A stretch of DNA of 13,257 bases from Patescibacteria group bacterium (GTDB lineage Bacteria > Patescibacteriota > Patescibacteriia > GCA-002772895), in the NCBI GenBank assembly GCA_018895765.1, contig JAHINX010000018.1:1-13257 (forward strand), in the 5' to 3' direction. The stretch's first letter is position 1; each line of letters begins with the position of its first letter. The position numbers were made by a program, and so were the translations under genes. Below, piece by piece: positions 7,050-12,231 of the stretch. The notes under the pieces are model-generated. The model searched no databases and was not told the origin of the DNA. It saw nothing but the letters and a program-made list of their open reading frames with translations.

Positions 7050-7074
7050 TCCAGCTATCCGCTGGATTTTTTTT
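7050..7074 (+). terminator. Terminator of the 207-aa gene
   Basis: TCCAGC (7050-7055), loop TATCC, GCTGGA (7061-7066), then eight T (7067-7074). It is 12 nt past the stop codon. Confidence 0.85.
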
Positions 7075-7086
7075 AATTTCAAAATT

Positions 7087-7104
7087 TGTCCCACTTACGG
7101 GACA
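7087..7104. repeat. Short perfect hairpin
   Basis: TGTCCC (7087-7092), loop ACTTAC, GGGACA (7099-7104). There is no T-run on either side, so it is not a typical terminator. It may mark the edge of the longer element that follows. Confidence 0.5.
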
Positions 7105-7199
7105 CACTGAGGGGTGGTGGTCGGGGATGTGGATGGTCTTTACCCTACTTCTATAAAGGATGAGGTGGGTTTTGGTGAATTTTTAAACGACTTGTGGCC

Positions 7200-7347
7200 G
7201 CGGTCGCTCAAGCAAATTTCGGCGAGCGACGGAATTTTGTGCTGTCCGAGTTTGAGCAAGCGAAAACGAGTTCATAAAATTCCGGGTTCTCGTGAGCCGT
7301 AAATTTGTAGAGACCGCAATAGGAGCGAAAAAATTTATCAGAACCCG
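7200..7347. other. Possible structured RNA or non-autonomous element
   Basis: Three nested or side-by-side pairings can be drawn: GCGGTC (7200-7205) with GACCGC (7312-7317); GTCGCTC (7203-7209) with GAGCGAC (7224-7230); CGGGTTCT (7283-7290) with AGAACCCG (7340-7347). Blocks combining a GAGC-like motif and an AAATTT-like motif recur through it. No promoter or flanking terminator clearly belongs to it. It could be a noncoding RNA or a dispersed element; coding is unlikely. Confidence 0.35.
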
Positions 7348-7373
7348 CTTTATCCTTTTTTCATACATAAATA

Positions 7374-7397
7374 GTGCCCCGATGGCCATCGGGGCAC
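7374..7397. repeat. 24-bp perfect palindrome
   Basis: GTGCCCCGATGG is followed directly by its exact inverse CCATCGGGGCAC. No T-run follows on either strand, so it is a weak terminator candidate; a palindromic repeat or protein site is equally possible. Confidence 0.65.
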
Positions 7398-7409
7398 ATC
7401 AAAATAAAT

Positions 7410-7456
7410 CCCCCCACCTAACCTCCCCCCGAGTACGGAGGGAGGAAAAAGAGGTG
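7410..7456. repeat. CCTAACCTCCCCC palindromic repeat, copy near convergent ends
   Basis: It has the same order as the unit at 6305: C-run, ACCTAACCTCCCCCC, GAGTACG, GAGGGAGGAAAAAGAGG. The two units agree over nearly the whole length, differing mainly in the loop and last bases. Confidence 0.7.
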
Positions 7457-7468
7457 CGGGATTGGATT

Positions 7469-7505
7469 GAGATTGCCGCGCCCGAGTACGGGGCTCGCAA
7501 TGACA
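7469..7505. repeat. GAGATTGCC...GCAATGACA repeat, copy 2
   Basis: It shares GAGATTGCC, CGAGTACG and TCGCAATGACA with the unit at 3625-3665. It follows directly after the other repeat family, as if the two were inserted side by side. Confidence 0.6.
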
Positions 7506-7534
7506 GGCAAGAGTAGGGAAAAAAAGTTGGAATT

Positions 7535-7558
7535 AAAAAAGGAGTCGCAATGACTCCT
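7535..7558 (-). terminator. Terminator of the 56-aa gene
   Basis: On the minus strand AGGAGTC, loop ATTGC, GACTCCT (7540-7558) is followed by six T (7535-7540, including the base of the stem). It is 8 nt past the stop codon. Confidence 0.8.
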
Positions 7559-7566
7559 AAAATATA

Positions 7567-7737
7567 TCAATGGCCGAACGCGACACTTAGTCCATAAAGC
7601 ATTACGAAGGTTACTCCAAGAAGAAGAATGATAAGAAGCGCGAGCTTCAAATACGCGCCTGCATTTTTTTCAAAATGATCTTCAACTTTCTTATAGCGGG
7701 AACGTTCGTACAAATCATCAAATTTTGACTTTTTCAT
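7567..7737 (-). CDS. 56-aa single-pass membrane protein of unknown function
   Basis: The product has a charged N-terminal half (KKSKFDDLYERSRYKKVEDHFEKN), likely cytoplasmic and helical, and one membrane helix at about residues 29-51, ending at FGH. ATG 7737 is chosen because AAGGAGG lies just upstream and the promoter (7756-7784) would otherwise fall inside the gene; a frame open to 7818 would read back into the aspS terminator. Promoter, Shine-Dalgarno and terminator all fit, so the gene is very likely real although no family is recognised. Confidence 0.78.
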   Translation of the reverse strand: MKKSKFDDLYERSRYKKVEDHFEKNAGAYLKLALLIILLLGVTFVMLYGLSVAFGH

Positions 7738-7755
7738 CTTGCCCTCCTTGCCTGA

Positions 7756-7784
7756 TTTATACCATATTCCACCGATTTTGTCAA
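7756..7784 (-). promoter_or_regulatory. Near-consensus promoter of the 56-aa gene
   Basis: Minus strand: TTGACA (7779-7784), 17-nt spacer, TATAAA (7756-7761) preceded by TGG as an extended -10. Of the promoters seen here it is the closest to consensus. It sits directly against the T-run of the aspS terminator. Confidence 0.85.
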
Positions 7785-7812
7785 GAAAAAAAGGGCGGGG
7801 TAACCCCCGCCC
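7785..7812 (-). terminator. Terminator of aspS
   Basis: On the minus strand GGGCGGGG, loop GTTA, CCCCGCCC (7793-7812) is followed by TTTTTTTCT (7784-7792). It lies 31 nt past the aspS stop. Confidence 0.85.
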
Positions 7813-7815
7813 TAG

Positions 7816-7843
7816 CAATATAACAATATATCAATATAACAAT
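7816..7843. repeat. Direct repeat after aspS
   Basis: CAATATAACAAT occurs twice (7816-7827 and 7832-7843), filling the space between the aspS stop codon and its terminator. Role unknown; it may be a duplication. Confidence 0.5.
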
Positions 7844-9226
7844 TTATTCAACTATTTTTATGTGCACTTCGCGCAAAGCTTTTTCCGGCAGTGGCGAAGG
7901 CGCTCCCATTAATGGATCTCTAGCATCGCCGGTTTTTGGAAATGCCATTACTTCGCGGATATTCGGCTCGCCGGCCATCAACATTATAAATCTGTCCAGT
8001 CCCCAGGCGATTCCGCCATGAGGAGGCGCGCCATATTCAAAGGCCTCTAGCATATGACTAAATTTCATTTCAATCTCTTCTTTAGAAAGCCCCAAAATTT
8101 CAAAAATTTTATTTTGCAAATCACGTTTGTGGATTCTGATACTTCCACCGCCAATTTCATATCCGTTTAATACCAAGTCATAGGCATTGGCGCGGACTTT
8201 GAGCGGACTGGCGTCCAAAAGCGTGGCATCTTCTGCCTTTGGTGAGGTGAACGGATGATGCATCGCTCCTATTTTTCCATCAGACTCGCCCATTTCAAAC
8301 ATAGGAAAATCAACTACCCAACAAAAAGACAATTCGTCTTTATTATTTTTATCCTGACGCAAATCCGGCTTATCGCTATCGTATTTTTGCATTGCTTCCG
8401 CATAGGTAAGACGCGGGAAAGGATTGCCGGATATCTTTTTTTCCGGAAACAATTCTTGCACCATTTTTATCGTCATTATTTCTATCAAAGACAAAATATC
8501 TTCCTGTTCTACAAAGGACATCTCCATATCCAGCTGAGTAAACTCTGGCTGGCGGTCGCCACGTTGATCTTCATCACGGAAACATCTGGCAATTTGAAAA
8601 TATCTTTCGGCGCCGGCAACCATCAGGAGTTGTTTAAACTGCTGAGGCGACTGCGGGAGAACATAAAAACTTCCAGAATGAAGACGGGACGGCACAACAA
8701 ATTCGCGCGCACCTTCCGGTGTCCCTTTTGTAAGACATGGCGTCTCTACTTCTATAAACCCCACCTTATCTAAATAATCCCGCAAAAATTTTATTGTTTT
8801 ATGGCGGAGTTCAAGATTTTTATGCATCCGTTCGCTCCGCAAATCCAAATATCTATATTTCAGACGTGCTTCTTCATTCACGCTAATCGTATCTTTGTCA
8901 ATTTCAAACGGAGGAGTTTTTGATTCATTCAAAATCTCAAATTCAGTTGCTTCAATTTCTACTTCGCCGGTAGCAAGCTTTTTATTAAAATATTTTTCTC
9001 CCCTCTTTTTTACTGTACCTACAATTTTTACAACAAACTCCGGCCGAAGCTCGTTAGCCTGTTCAACAAGTTTTGAATCGGCAAAAACAACCTGCATCAA
9101 ACCGGTTTTGTCGCGGAGGTCTATAAAAATAATCTTTCCCATATCACGGCGGGCATGAACCCAGCCACATAATGTAACGGATGCACCGACTTTTTCTACT
9201 GCGTCTATATTGAATATTCTGGACAT
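7844..9226 (-). CDS. aspS: Aspartyl-tRNA synthetase, short form without the GAD insertion
   Basis: The enzyme charges tRNA-Asp with aspartate in the cytoplasm. The 460-aa protein has an N-terminal OB-fold anticodon domain (GWVHARRDMGKIIFIDLRD at 21-39) and a class II catalytic core: PQSPQQFKQLLM at 191-202, motif 2 FRDEDQRGDRQPEFTQLDME at 216-235, and motif 3 GGIAWGLDRF at 404-413. Bacterial AspRS is normally about 590 aa with a GAD domain of over 100 residues between YDSDKPDLR and the WVTDFP-like strand. Here these join across only about 12 residues (290-302), so that domain is missing. The residue matching E. coli Leu30 is Met29 and that matching Lys81 is Lys78; these positions influence tRNA discrimination, but no firm call is possible. 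The start is 2 nt after the recO stop with no Shine-Dalgarno, suggesting coupling. Confidence 0.97.
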   Translation of the reverse strand: MSRIFNIDAVEKVGASVTLCGWVHARRDMGKIIFIDLRDKTGLMQVVFADSKLVEQANELRPEFVVKIVGTVKKRGEKYFNKKLATGEVEIEATEFEILNESKTPPFEIDKDTISVNEEARLKYRYLDLRSERMHKNLELRHKTIKFLRDYLDKVGFIEVETPCLTKGTPEGAREFVVPSRLHSGSFYVLPQSPQQFKQLLMVAGAERYFQIARCFRDEDQRGDRQPEFTQLDMEMSFVEQEDILSLIEIMTIKMVQELFPEKKISGNPFPRLTYAEAMQKYDSDKPDLRQDKNNKDELSFCWVVDFPMFEMGESDGKIGAMHHPFTSPKAEDATLLDASPLKVRANAYDLVLNGYEIGGGSIRIHKRDLQNKIFEILGLSKEEIEMKFSHMLEAFEYGAPPHGGIAWGLDRFIMLMAGEPNIREVMAFPKTGDARDPLMGAPSPLPEKALREVHIKIVE

Positions 9227-9228
9227 AT

Positions 9229-9960
9229 TTATAATTCGCTTAATTTTATTTGTTTAGATTTGTTTGTAATTGCGATAAGCTGTTCATTTAGCTCCAACCC
9301 CAAAAAACTATTTAGCGGGAGCTGGAAAACCTGTCTTAGCGCCTGAAGAGTTTGTTCTCCTATGGCCATACCGTGACCAGCGCACTGCCTACATATTATT
9401 ATATTGTCTGTGATGTTGAAACGCAACTCTTTGTTCTCTCCTTTAATTAGGTTACCACAAAATGCGCAAGAGTCAAGCTGGGGCCGGTAGCCCAACAAAT
9501 CAACCAACCGCCAAAAAAAATAAATCTTTATTTTATGCAGAACCCCCTCTAACTCCCCCTTAGAAAGGGGGAGAAACGATGGAAAATTTATTGTCCCGAC
9601 TACTTCTTTCACCAGCTCAAAAATGTTTCTATCCGGTTCTTCCTCTTTTATAAGCCGGTCCAAAAGATATAGGCAATCATACGTCGCTTCTATTTTTTCT
9701 GTTTCGCGCAAAATTTTGCTGTTTGCCAGCACTGTGCTCCAACCGGATAAATGATTAAAAATTCTTCCTTTTATAAAATTCAATCTCACTTCATTAAAGT
9801 TTTCAAGCCCTGGAGCAAGCTTACTTTTTATCTTCCGCGCACTTCTCACAAAAATAGGAACCTTGCCCAGTTCCTCGGTATAAACAGTATAAATCCTATC
9901 ATACTCCCGAAAATCATATTTCTTAATTACAAAACCGGAAGTTTTTATCAATGGAAACAT
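9229..9960 (-). CDS. recO: DNA repair protein RecO, with a repeat-derived insert
   Basis: RecO helps load RecA onto SSB-coated single strands in the RecFOR pathway. The 243-aa protein has the N-terminal OB-fold (VIKKYDFREYDRIYTVYTEELGKVPIFVRSARK at 11-43), a helical middle and a zinc finger with C165/C168 and C190/C193, as expected. LLGYRPQLDSCAFC is a typical family stretch. Residues about 126-141 (PSFLPLSKGELEGV) are encoded by a palindromic repeat at 9541-9573 and lie between two helices just before the zinc finger, probably in a loop. The frame is kept. ATG 9960 has a weak AGGATT site. aspS follows 2 nt after the stop, so the two are cotranscribed. Confidence 0.93.
   Translation of the reverse strand: MFPLIKTSGFVIKKYDFREYDRIYTVYTEELGKVPIFVRSARKIKSKLAPGLENFNEVRLNFIKGRIFNHLSGWSTVLANSKILRETEKIEATYDCLYLLDRLIKEEEPDRNIFELVKEVVGTINFPSFLPLSKGELEGVLHKIKIYFFWRLVDLLGYRPQLDSCAFCGNLIKGENKELRFNITDNIIICRQCAGHGMAIGEQTLQALRQVFQLPLNSFLGLELNEQLIAITNKSKQIKLSEL
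9541..9573. repeat. Palindromic repeat inside recO
   Basis: CTCCCCCTT (9553-9561), loop AGA, AAGGGGGAG (9565-9573) form a perfect 9-bp stem, preceded by AACCCCCTCTAA. Composition and order (C-run, CTAAC, TCCCCCTT) match the intergenic units at 3421, 6305 and 7410. It is read in frame as part of RecO. Confidence 0.7.
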
Positions 9961-10054
9961 AATCCTAATTTCAAATTTCTAATTTTTAATTTCAAATTTA
10001 ATTATTAATAATTGTCGCGATAGCGACACAATATACAAATTTGCAATCTGCAAT
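9961..10054. other. AT-rich spacer between ruvX and recO with a small hairpin
   Basis: The spacer contains two copies of TTTCAAATTT (9970-9979 and 9991-10000) and a hairpin TGTCGC (10013-10018), GATA, GCGACA (10023-10028). No T-run follows the hairpin on the minus strand, so it is at most a weak terminator between the two genes. No clear promoter for recO was found. Confidence 0.45.
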
Positions 10055-10438
10055 TCAAACGTTCTTATCTAAATGTGTTTGAAGAATTACCGACGCTTCT
10101 ACTGCGTCTTTGTCATATTTACCAGAATAATCTTCCATCATTTTTTTTGTTTGTTCAGATGAAAGGAGCTCGTCTTCAAATTCAAAGTTCATGTCGGCCT
10201 CTTTCAGTTTTTCAGCAAATGCTTTTATTTCTCCGGCAAGAGCTCCGGCAGTTCTATCCATCTTTGTCGGCATTCCCAAAATAATTTTTTCAATCATTTC
10301 TTCATCATATACATCCTTTATCTCTTCTATTGCCTTTTCATTATTAATAATACTTTTCAATGGAAAAGCTATTTCTGTGCCGTTATTCATCGCCAGCCCA
10401 ATATTTTTTGTGCCGTAATCAATGGCAAGTAAATTCAT
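10055..10438 (-). CDS. ruvX: RuvX/YqgF family Holliday junction resolvase-like nuclease (pre-16S rRNA processing)
   Basis: The 127-aa RNase H-fold protein has the expected acidic sites: D7 in LAIDYGTKNIG, D89-E90 in FEDELLSSEQ and D111 in KDAVEASVIL. It also has LGMPTKMD at 54-61, the family GxPxxxDG-like turn. In well-studied bacteria this family acts in 5' maturation of 16S rRNA; a Holliday junction resolvase role was proposed from the fold. Length is slightly shorter than the usual 130-150 aa. ATG 10438 has no Shine-Dalgarno; a T-run and TAATAT lie immediately upstream. A 20-bp inverted repeat starts 20 nt upstream of the start. Confidence 0.92.
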   Translation of the reverse strand: MNLLAIDYGTKNIGLAMNNGTEIAFPLKSIINNEKAIEEIKDVYDEEMIEKIILGMPTKMDRTAGALAGEIKAFAEKLKEADMNFEFEDELLSSEQTKKMMEDYSGKYDKDAVEASVILQTHLDKNV

Positions 10439-10457
10439 AAAAAAATATTATTCAATA

Positions 10458-10520
10458 TATATCCGAGTCCCGACCTCAAAACAAATACGAAGAACTTTAG
10501 GAGGTCGGGACTCGGATATA
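10458..10520. repeat. 20-bp perfect inverted repeat between map and ruvX
   Basis: The left arm TATATCCGAGTCCCGACCTC (10458-10477) and right arm (10501-10520) are exact inverse copies with a 23-nt loop. Both strands could form a very stable stem. On the minus strand it is followed by TTGAATAATATTTTTTT just before the ruvX ATG, so it might attenuate read-through from map. The loop is long for a terminator; a mobile palindromic unit is as likely. Confidence 0.85.
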
Positions 10521-10538
10521 AAAACACTAAAATTTATA

Positions 10539-11309
10539 TTAAACTATCGGAGTTATAATCACCGGGCCGTTGGCTGTGATCGCCACCGTCGCCTCAAAAT
10601 GTCCCGCACGGCTTTTATCCGCTGTTATGTATGTCCAGCTATCTTCTGCAACGTCTATATTCTCACTGCCCAGAGAAAGCATCGGTTCGATCGCAATTAC
10701 AAGCCCTTCTTCCATAATTACACTATCCATATTTTTATCGTGATAGTTGAGCACAACCGGCGCTTCGTGAACATCATATCCCACGCCATGTCCAACAAGC
10801 TCTTTTATAACAAAAAATCCCGCGCCTTTTGCAATACTTTCTATCCGTTTTCCAATTGCAGAAATCGGGGCACCCGGCTGACATTCTTTTATTGCTTCTT
10901 CCAAGCATTTTTTTGTTGTTTCCAAAAGTTTTTCATCTTTTTTGTCCGCCGTTCCCGCAATAACACTTGTCGCCATATCGGTAATCATTCCTTTATACTT
11001 GAAACCCAAATCCAAACTCACTATTTCACCCTCTTTCACGATATACTCAATATTAGCCGGCGTATGGACAATGCCCTCGTTGACTGACATACAAAGGGCA
11101 GCAGGATATTTTCTATTACCCTCTGGAGCATAGCCCAAAAATGCCGGCACGCCTCCCGCTTCTTTCATTAGTTTATTTGTTGTATTTTCTAGCTCCAAAC
11201 TGGATACTCCGGGCCTTACCATTGCTTTTATCTCACCCAAAATCCGGCTCAATATTGCGCCGCCTTCCTCTAGATTTGCTATATCTTGTTTACTTTTTAA
11301 TCTAATCAT
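10539..11309 (-). CDS. map: Type I methionine aminopeptidase
   Basis: The enzyme removes the initiator Met from new proteins, using two metal ions. The 256-aa product shows all five expected ligands: D100 (SLDLGF), D111 (MITDMA), H174 (GHGVGYDVHEAP), E208 (AIEPM) and E239 (HFEATV). His82 (GIVHTP) matches the substrate-binding His. Length fits a bacterial type Ia enzyme without an N-terminal extension. ATG 11309 is chosen over a start 18 nt upstream since the family begins M-I-x-L-K-S. There is no Shine-Dalgarno; a possible promoter lies 8 nt upstream. Confidence 0.96.
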   Translation of the reverse strand: MIRLKSKQDIANLEEGGAILSRILGEIKAMVRPGVSSLELENTTNKLMKEAGGVPAFLGYAPEGNRKYPAALCMSVNEGIVHTPANIEYIVKEGEIVSLDLGFKYKGMITDMATSVIAGTADKKDEKLLETTKKCLEEAIKECQPGAPISAIGKRIESIAKGAGFFVIKELVGHGVGYDVHEAPVVLNYHDKNMDSVIMEEGLVIAIEPMLSLGSENIDVAEDSWTYITADKSRAGHFEATVAITANGPVIITPIV

Positions 11310-11317
11310 ATGAATAT

Positions 11318-11346
11318 ATCTTAACAAAAAAGGCCATATTTTACAA
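11318..11346 (-). promoter_or_regulatory. Possible promoter of map, nearly leaderless
   Basis: Minus strand: TTGTAA (11341-11346), 17-nt spacer, TAAGAT (11318-11323) preceded by TGT. Only 8 nt separate the -10 from the map ATG. The -35 match is modest. Confidence 0.45.
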
Positions 11347-11349
11347 TTA

Positions 11350-11377
11350 CAAAAAGCCCTTTCGGGCTATTTTTTTT
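11350..11377. terminator. Bidirectional-looking terminator between the 60-aa gene and map
   Basis: AGCCC (11355-11359), TTTC, GGGCT (11364-11368) has an A-run before it and a T-run after it, so a T-run follows on either strand. On the minus strand it closes the secY-adk-60-aa group. The stem overlaps the TAG stop codon of the 60-aa gene. Confidence 0.7.
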
Positions 11378-11549
11378 GTTCTCGCCGGATGCGGGCAACA
11401 AATGCAGGCGAGATGCCTCTTGCTACCATCCATTCAACAAAGCTGTCATACCAAACTTCTCCGCTATCAATTTTTTTCATAATTTCATCTACAAACTTTC
11501 CGGATAATCCTGTTTTTTTCAAAAGCGTGCGCACATGACTCTTTGCCAT
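11367..11549 (-). CDS. Small basic protein of unknown function between adk and map
   Basis: The 60-aa product (MAKSHVRTLLKKTGLSGKFV...FVARIRREQKK) is basic and predicted largely helical, with a central EVWYDSFVEWMVARG segment rich in aromatics. It has no cysteines, so it is not ribosomal protein L36, and it does not look like IF-1, both of which can lie near adk-map. A nucleic-acid or ribosome-binding role is a guess from charge and place only. ATG 11549 has a strong GGAGGA site. An upstream TTG at 11585 is rejected because it would precede the Shine-Dalgarno and lie at the promoter. Confidence 0.75.
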   Translation of the reverse strand: MAKSHVRTLLKKTGLSGKFVDEIMKKIDSGEVWYDSFVEWMVARGISPAFVARIRREQKK

Positions 11550-11570
11550 CTTTTTTTCCTCCTTCTCCTT

Positions 11571-11598
11571 TTTATTAAATATCAATGTTAGGTGTCAA
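11571..11598 (-). promoter_or_regulatory. Possible internal promoter of the 60-aa gene
   Basis: Minus strand: consensus TTGACA (11593-11598), overlapping the adk stop codon, a 16-nt spacer and AATAAA (11571-11576). This would allow separate transcription of the 60-aa gene. The -10 is weak. Confidence 0.4.
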
Positions 11599-11616
11599 GC
11601 GTCAGCTGTTAGGTGT
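11587..11616. repeat. Short direct repeat at the adk 3' end
   Basis: GTTAGGTGT occurs at 11587-11595 and 11608-11616 with GTCAGC-like sequence between. It spans the adk stop codon and encodes the last residues (HLTADA) of adenylate kinase. Confidence 0.5.
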
Positions 11617-12230
11617 TTTAATATTTCTTCATGCACGTCTTCTATACTCTTTGTCCCATCAATATGCAAAAGCTTGCCCTGTTCTTTATAATAATTGACC
11701 AGAGGTTCTGTTATGTTATGATAAATATTCAAACGGACCGCAATCGCCGCTTCTGTATCGTCTGAACGTTGGGTAAGGTCGCCTTGGCATTTGTTGCACT
11801 TGCCTTCTTCTTTTGGCGGATTGCTACTCAAGTTATATACTGCTCTGCATTTTGAACAGATCCTTCTGGCTGCCATTCTTTTCAAAACAAGCGCATCCGG
11901 AACATCCAAAAAAATAGCCCTATCAACATTAATCATTTCTTCCAAATGCTTTGCCTGAAATAAATTTCTTGGATAGCCGTCAAAAATAACTCCATTTTTA
12001 TAAGCCTCTTTTTGCAATTCTTCTTTTATAATATTATTCATCATTTCATCGGGAATCAATTTTCCTACGTCAATAAAAGAAGCGATCTCTCGCCCTTCAT
12101 CGTCGTCTGTTGTTTTTTTATTTCTTAAAATATCTCCGCTTCTAAGGACAGGGATATCAAGTTTTTCCGATAAGCGTTCTGTCTGAGTCCCTTTTCCCGA
12201 TGTCTGCGGACCAAAAAAAATAATATTCAT
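11595..12230 (-). CDS. adk: Adenylate kinase, zinc-LID type
   Basis: The enzyme interconverts ATP + AMP and 2 ADP in the cytoplasm. The 211-aa protein has the P-loop at 7-14 (GPQTSGKG; GPPGAGKG is the common form), the AMP-site DGYPR at 84-88, and QRSDDTEAAIAVRL at 154-167 with the LID arginines. Four cysteines, C125/C128 and C145/C148, form a complete zinc site in the LID. ATG 12230 follows the secY stop by 1 nt, so translation is probably coupled; no clear Shine-Dalgarno is seen. The secY-adk-map order is a conserved bacterial arrangement. Confidence 0.95.
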   Translation of the reverse strand: MNIIFFGPQTSGKGTQTERLSEKLDIPVLRSGDILRNKKTTDDDEGREIASFIDVGKLIPDEMMNNIIKEELQKEAYKNGVIFDGYPRNLFQAKHLEEMINVDRAIFLDVPDALVLKRMAARRICSKCRAVYNLSSNPPKEEGKCNKCQGDLTQRSDDTEAAIAVRLNIYHNITEPLVNYYKEQGKLLHIDGTKSIEDVHEEILKHLTADA

Positions 12231-12231
12231 A

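Larger units (their letters stand above)
7075..7534. other. Gene-free stretch between convergent genes, filled with repeats
   Basis: About 460 nt lie between the terminators of the plus-strand 207-aa gene and the minus-strand 56-aa gene. They hold a TGTCCC/GGGACA hairpin (7087-7104), a folded-looking segment (7200-7347), a 24-bp palindrome (7374-7397) and two dispersed repeat units (7410-7456, 7469-7505). The open frames here start with GTG or lack a Shine-Dalgarno and resemble no protein I know. Confidence 0.65.

Noticed and set aside
7114..7302. 62-codon plus-strand frame starting with GTG
   Set aside because: No Shine-Dalgarno or promoter; it overlaps a folded noncoding segment.
8255..8773. 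172-codon plus-strand frame
   Set aside because: It lies wholly antisense within aspS, whose frame is certain; it is a shadow.
10422..11087. 221-codon plus-strand frame
   Set aside because: It is antisense to map and crosses the inverted repeat; no start signals.
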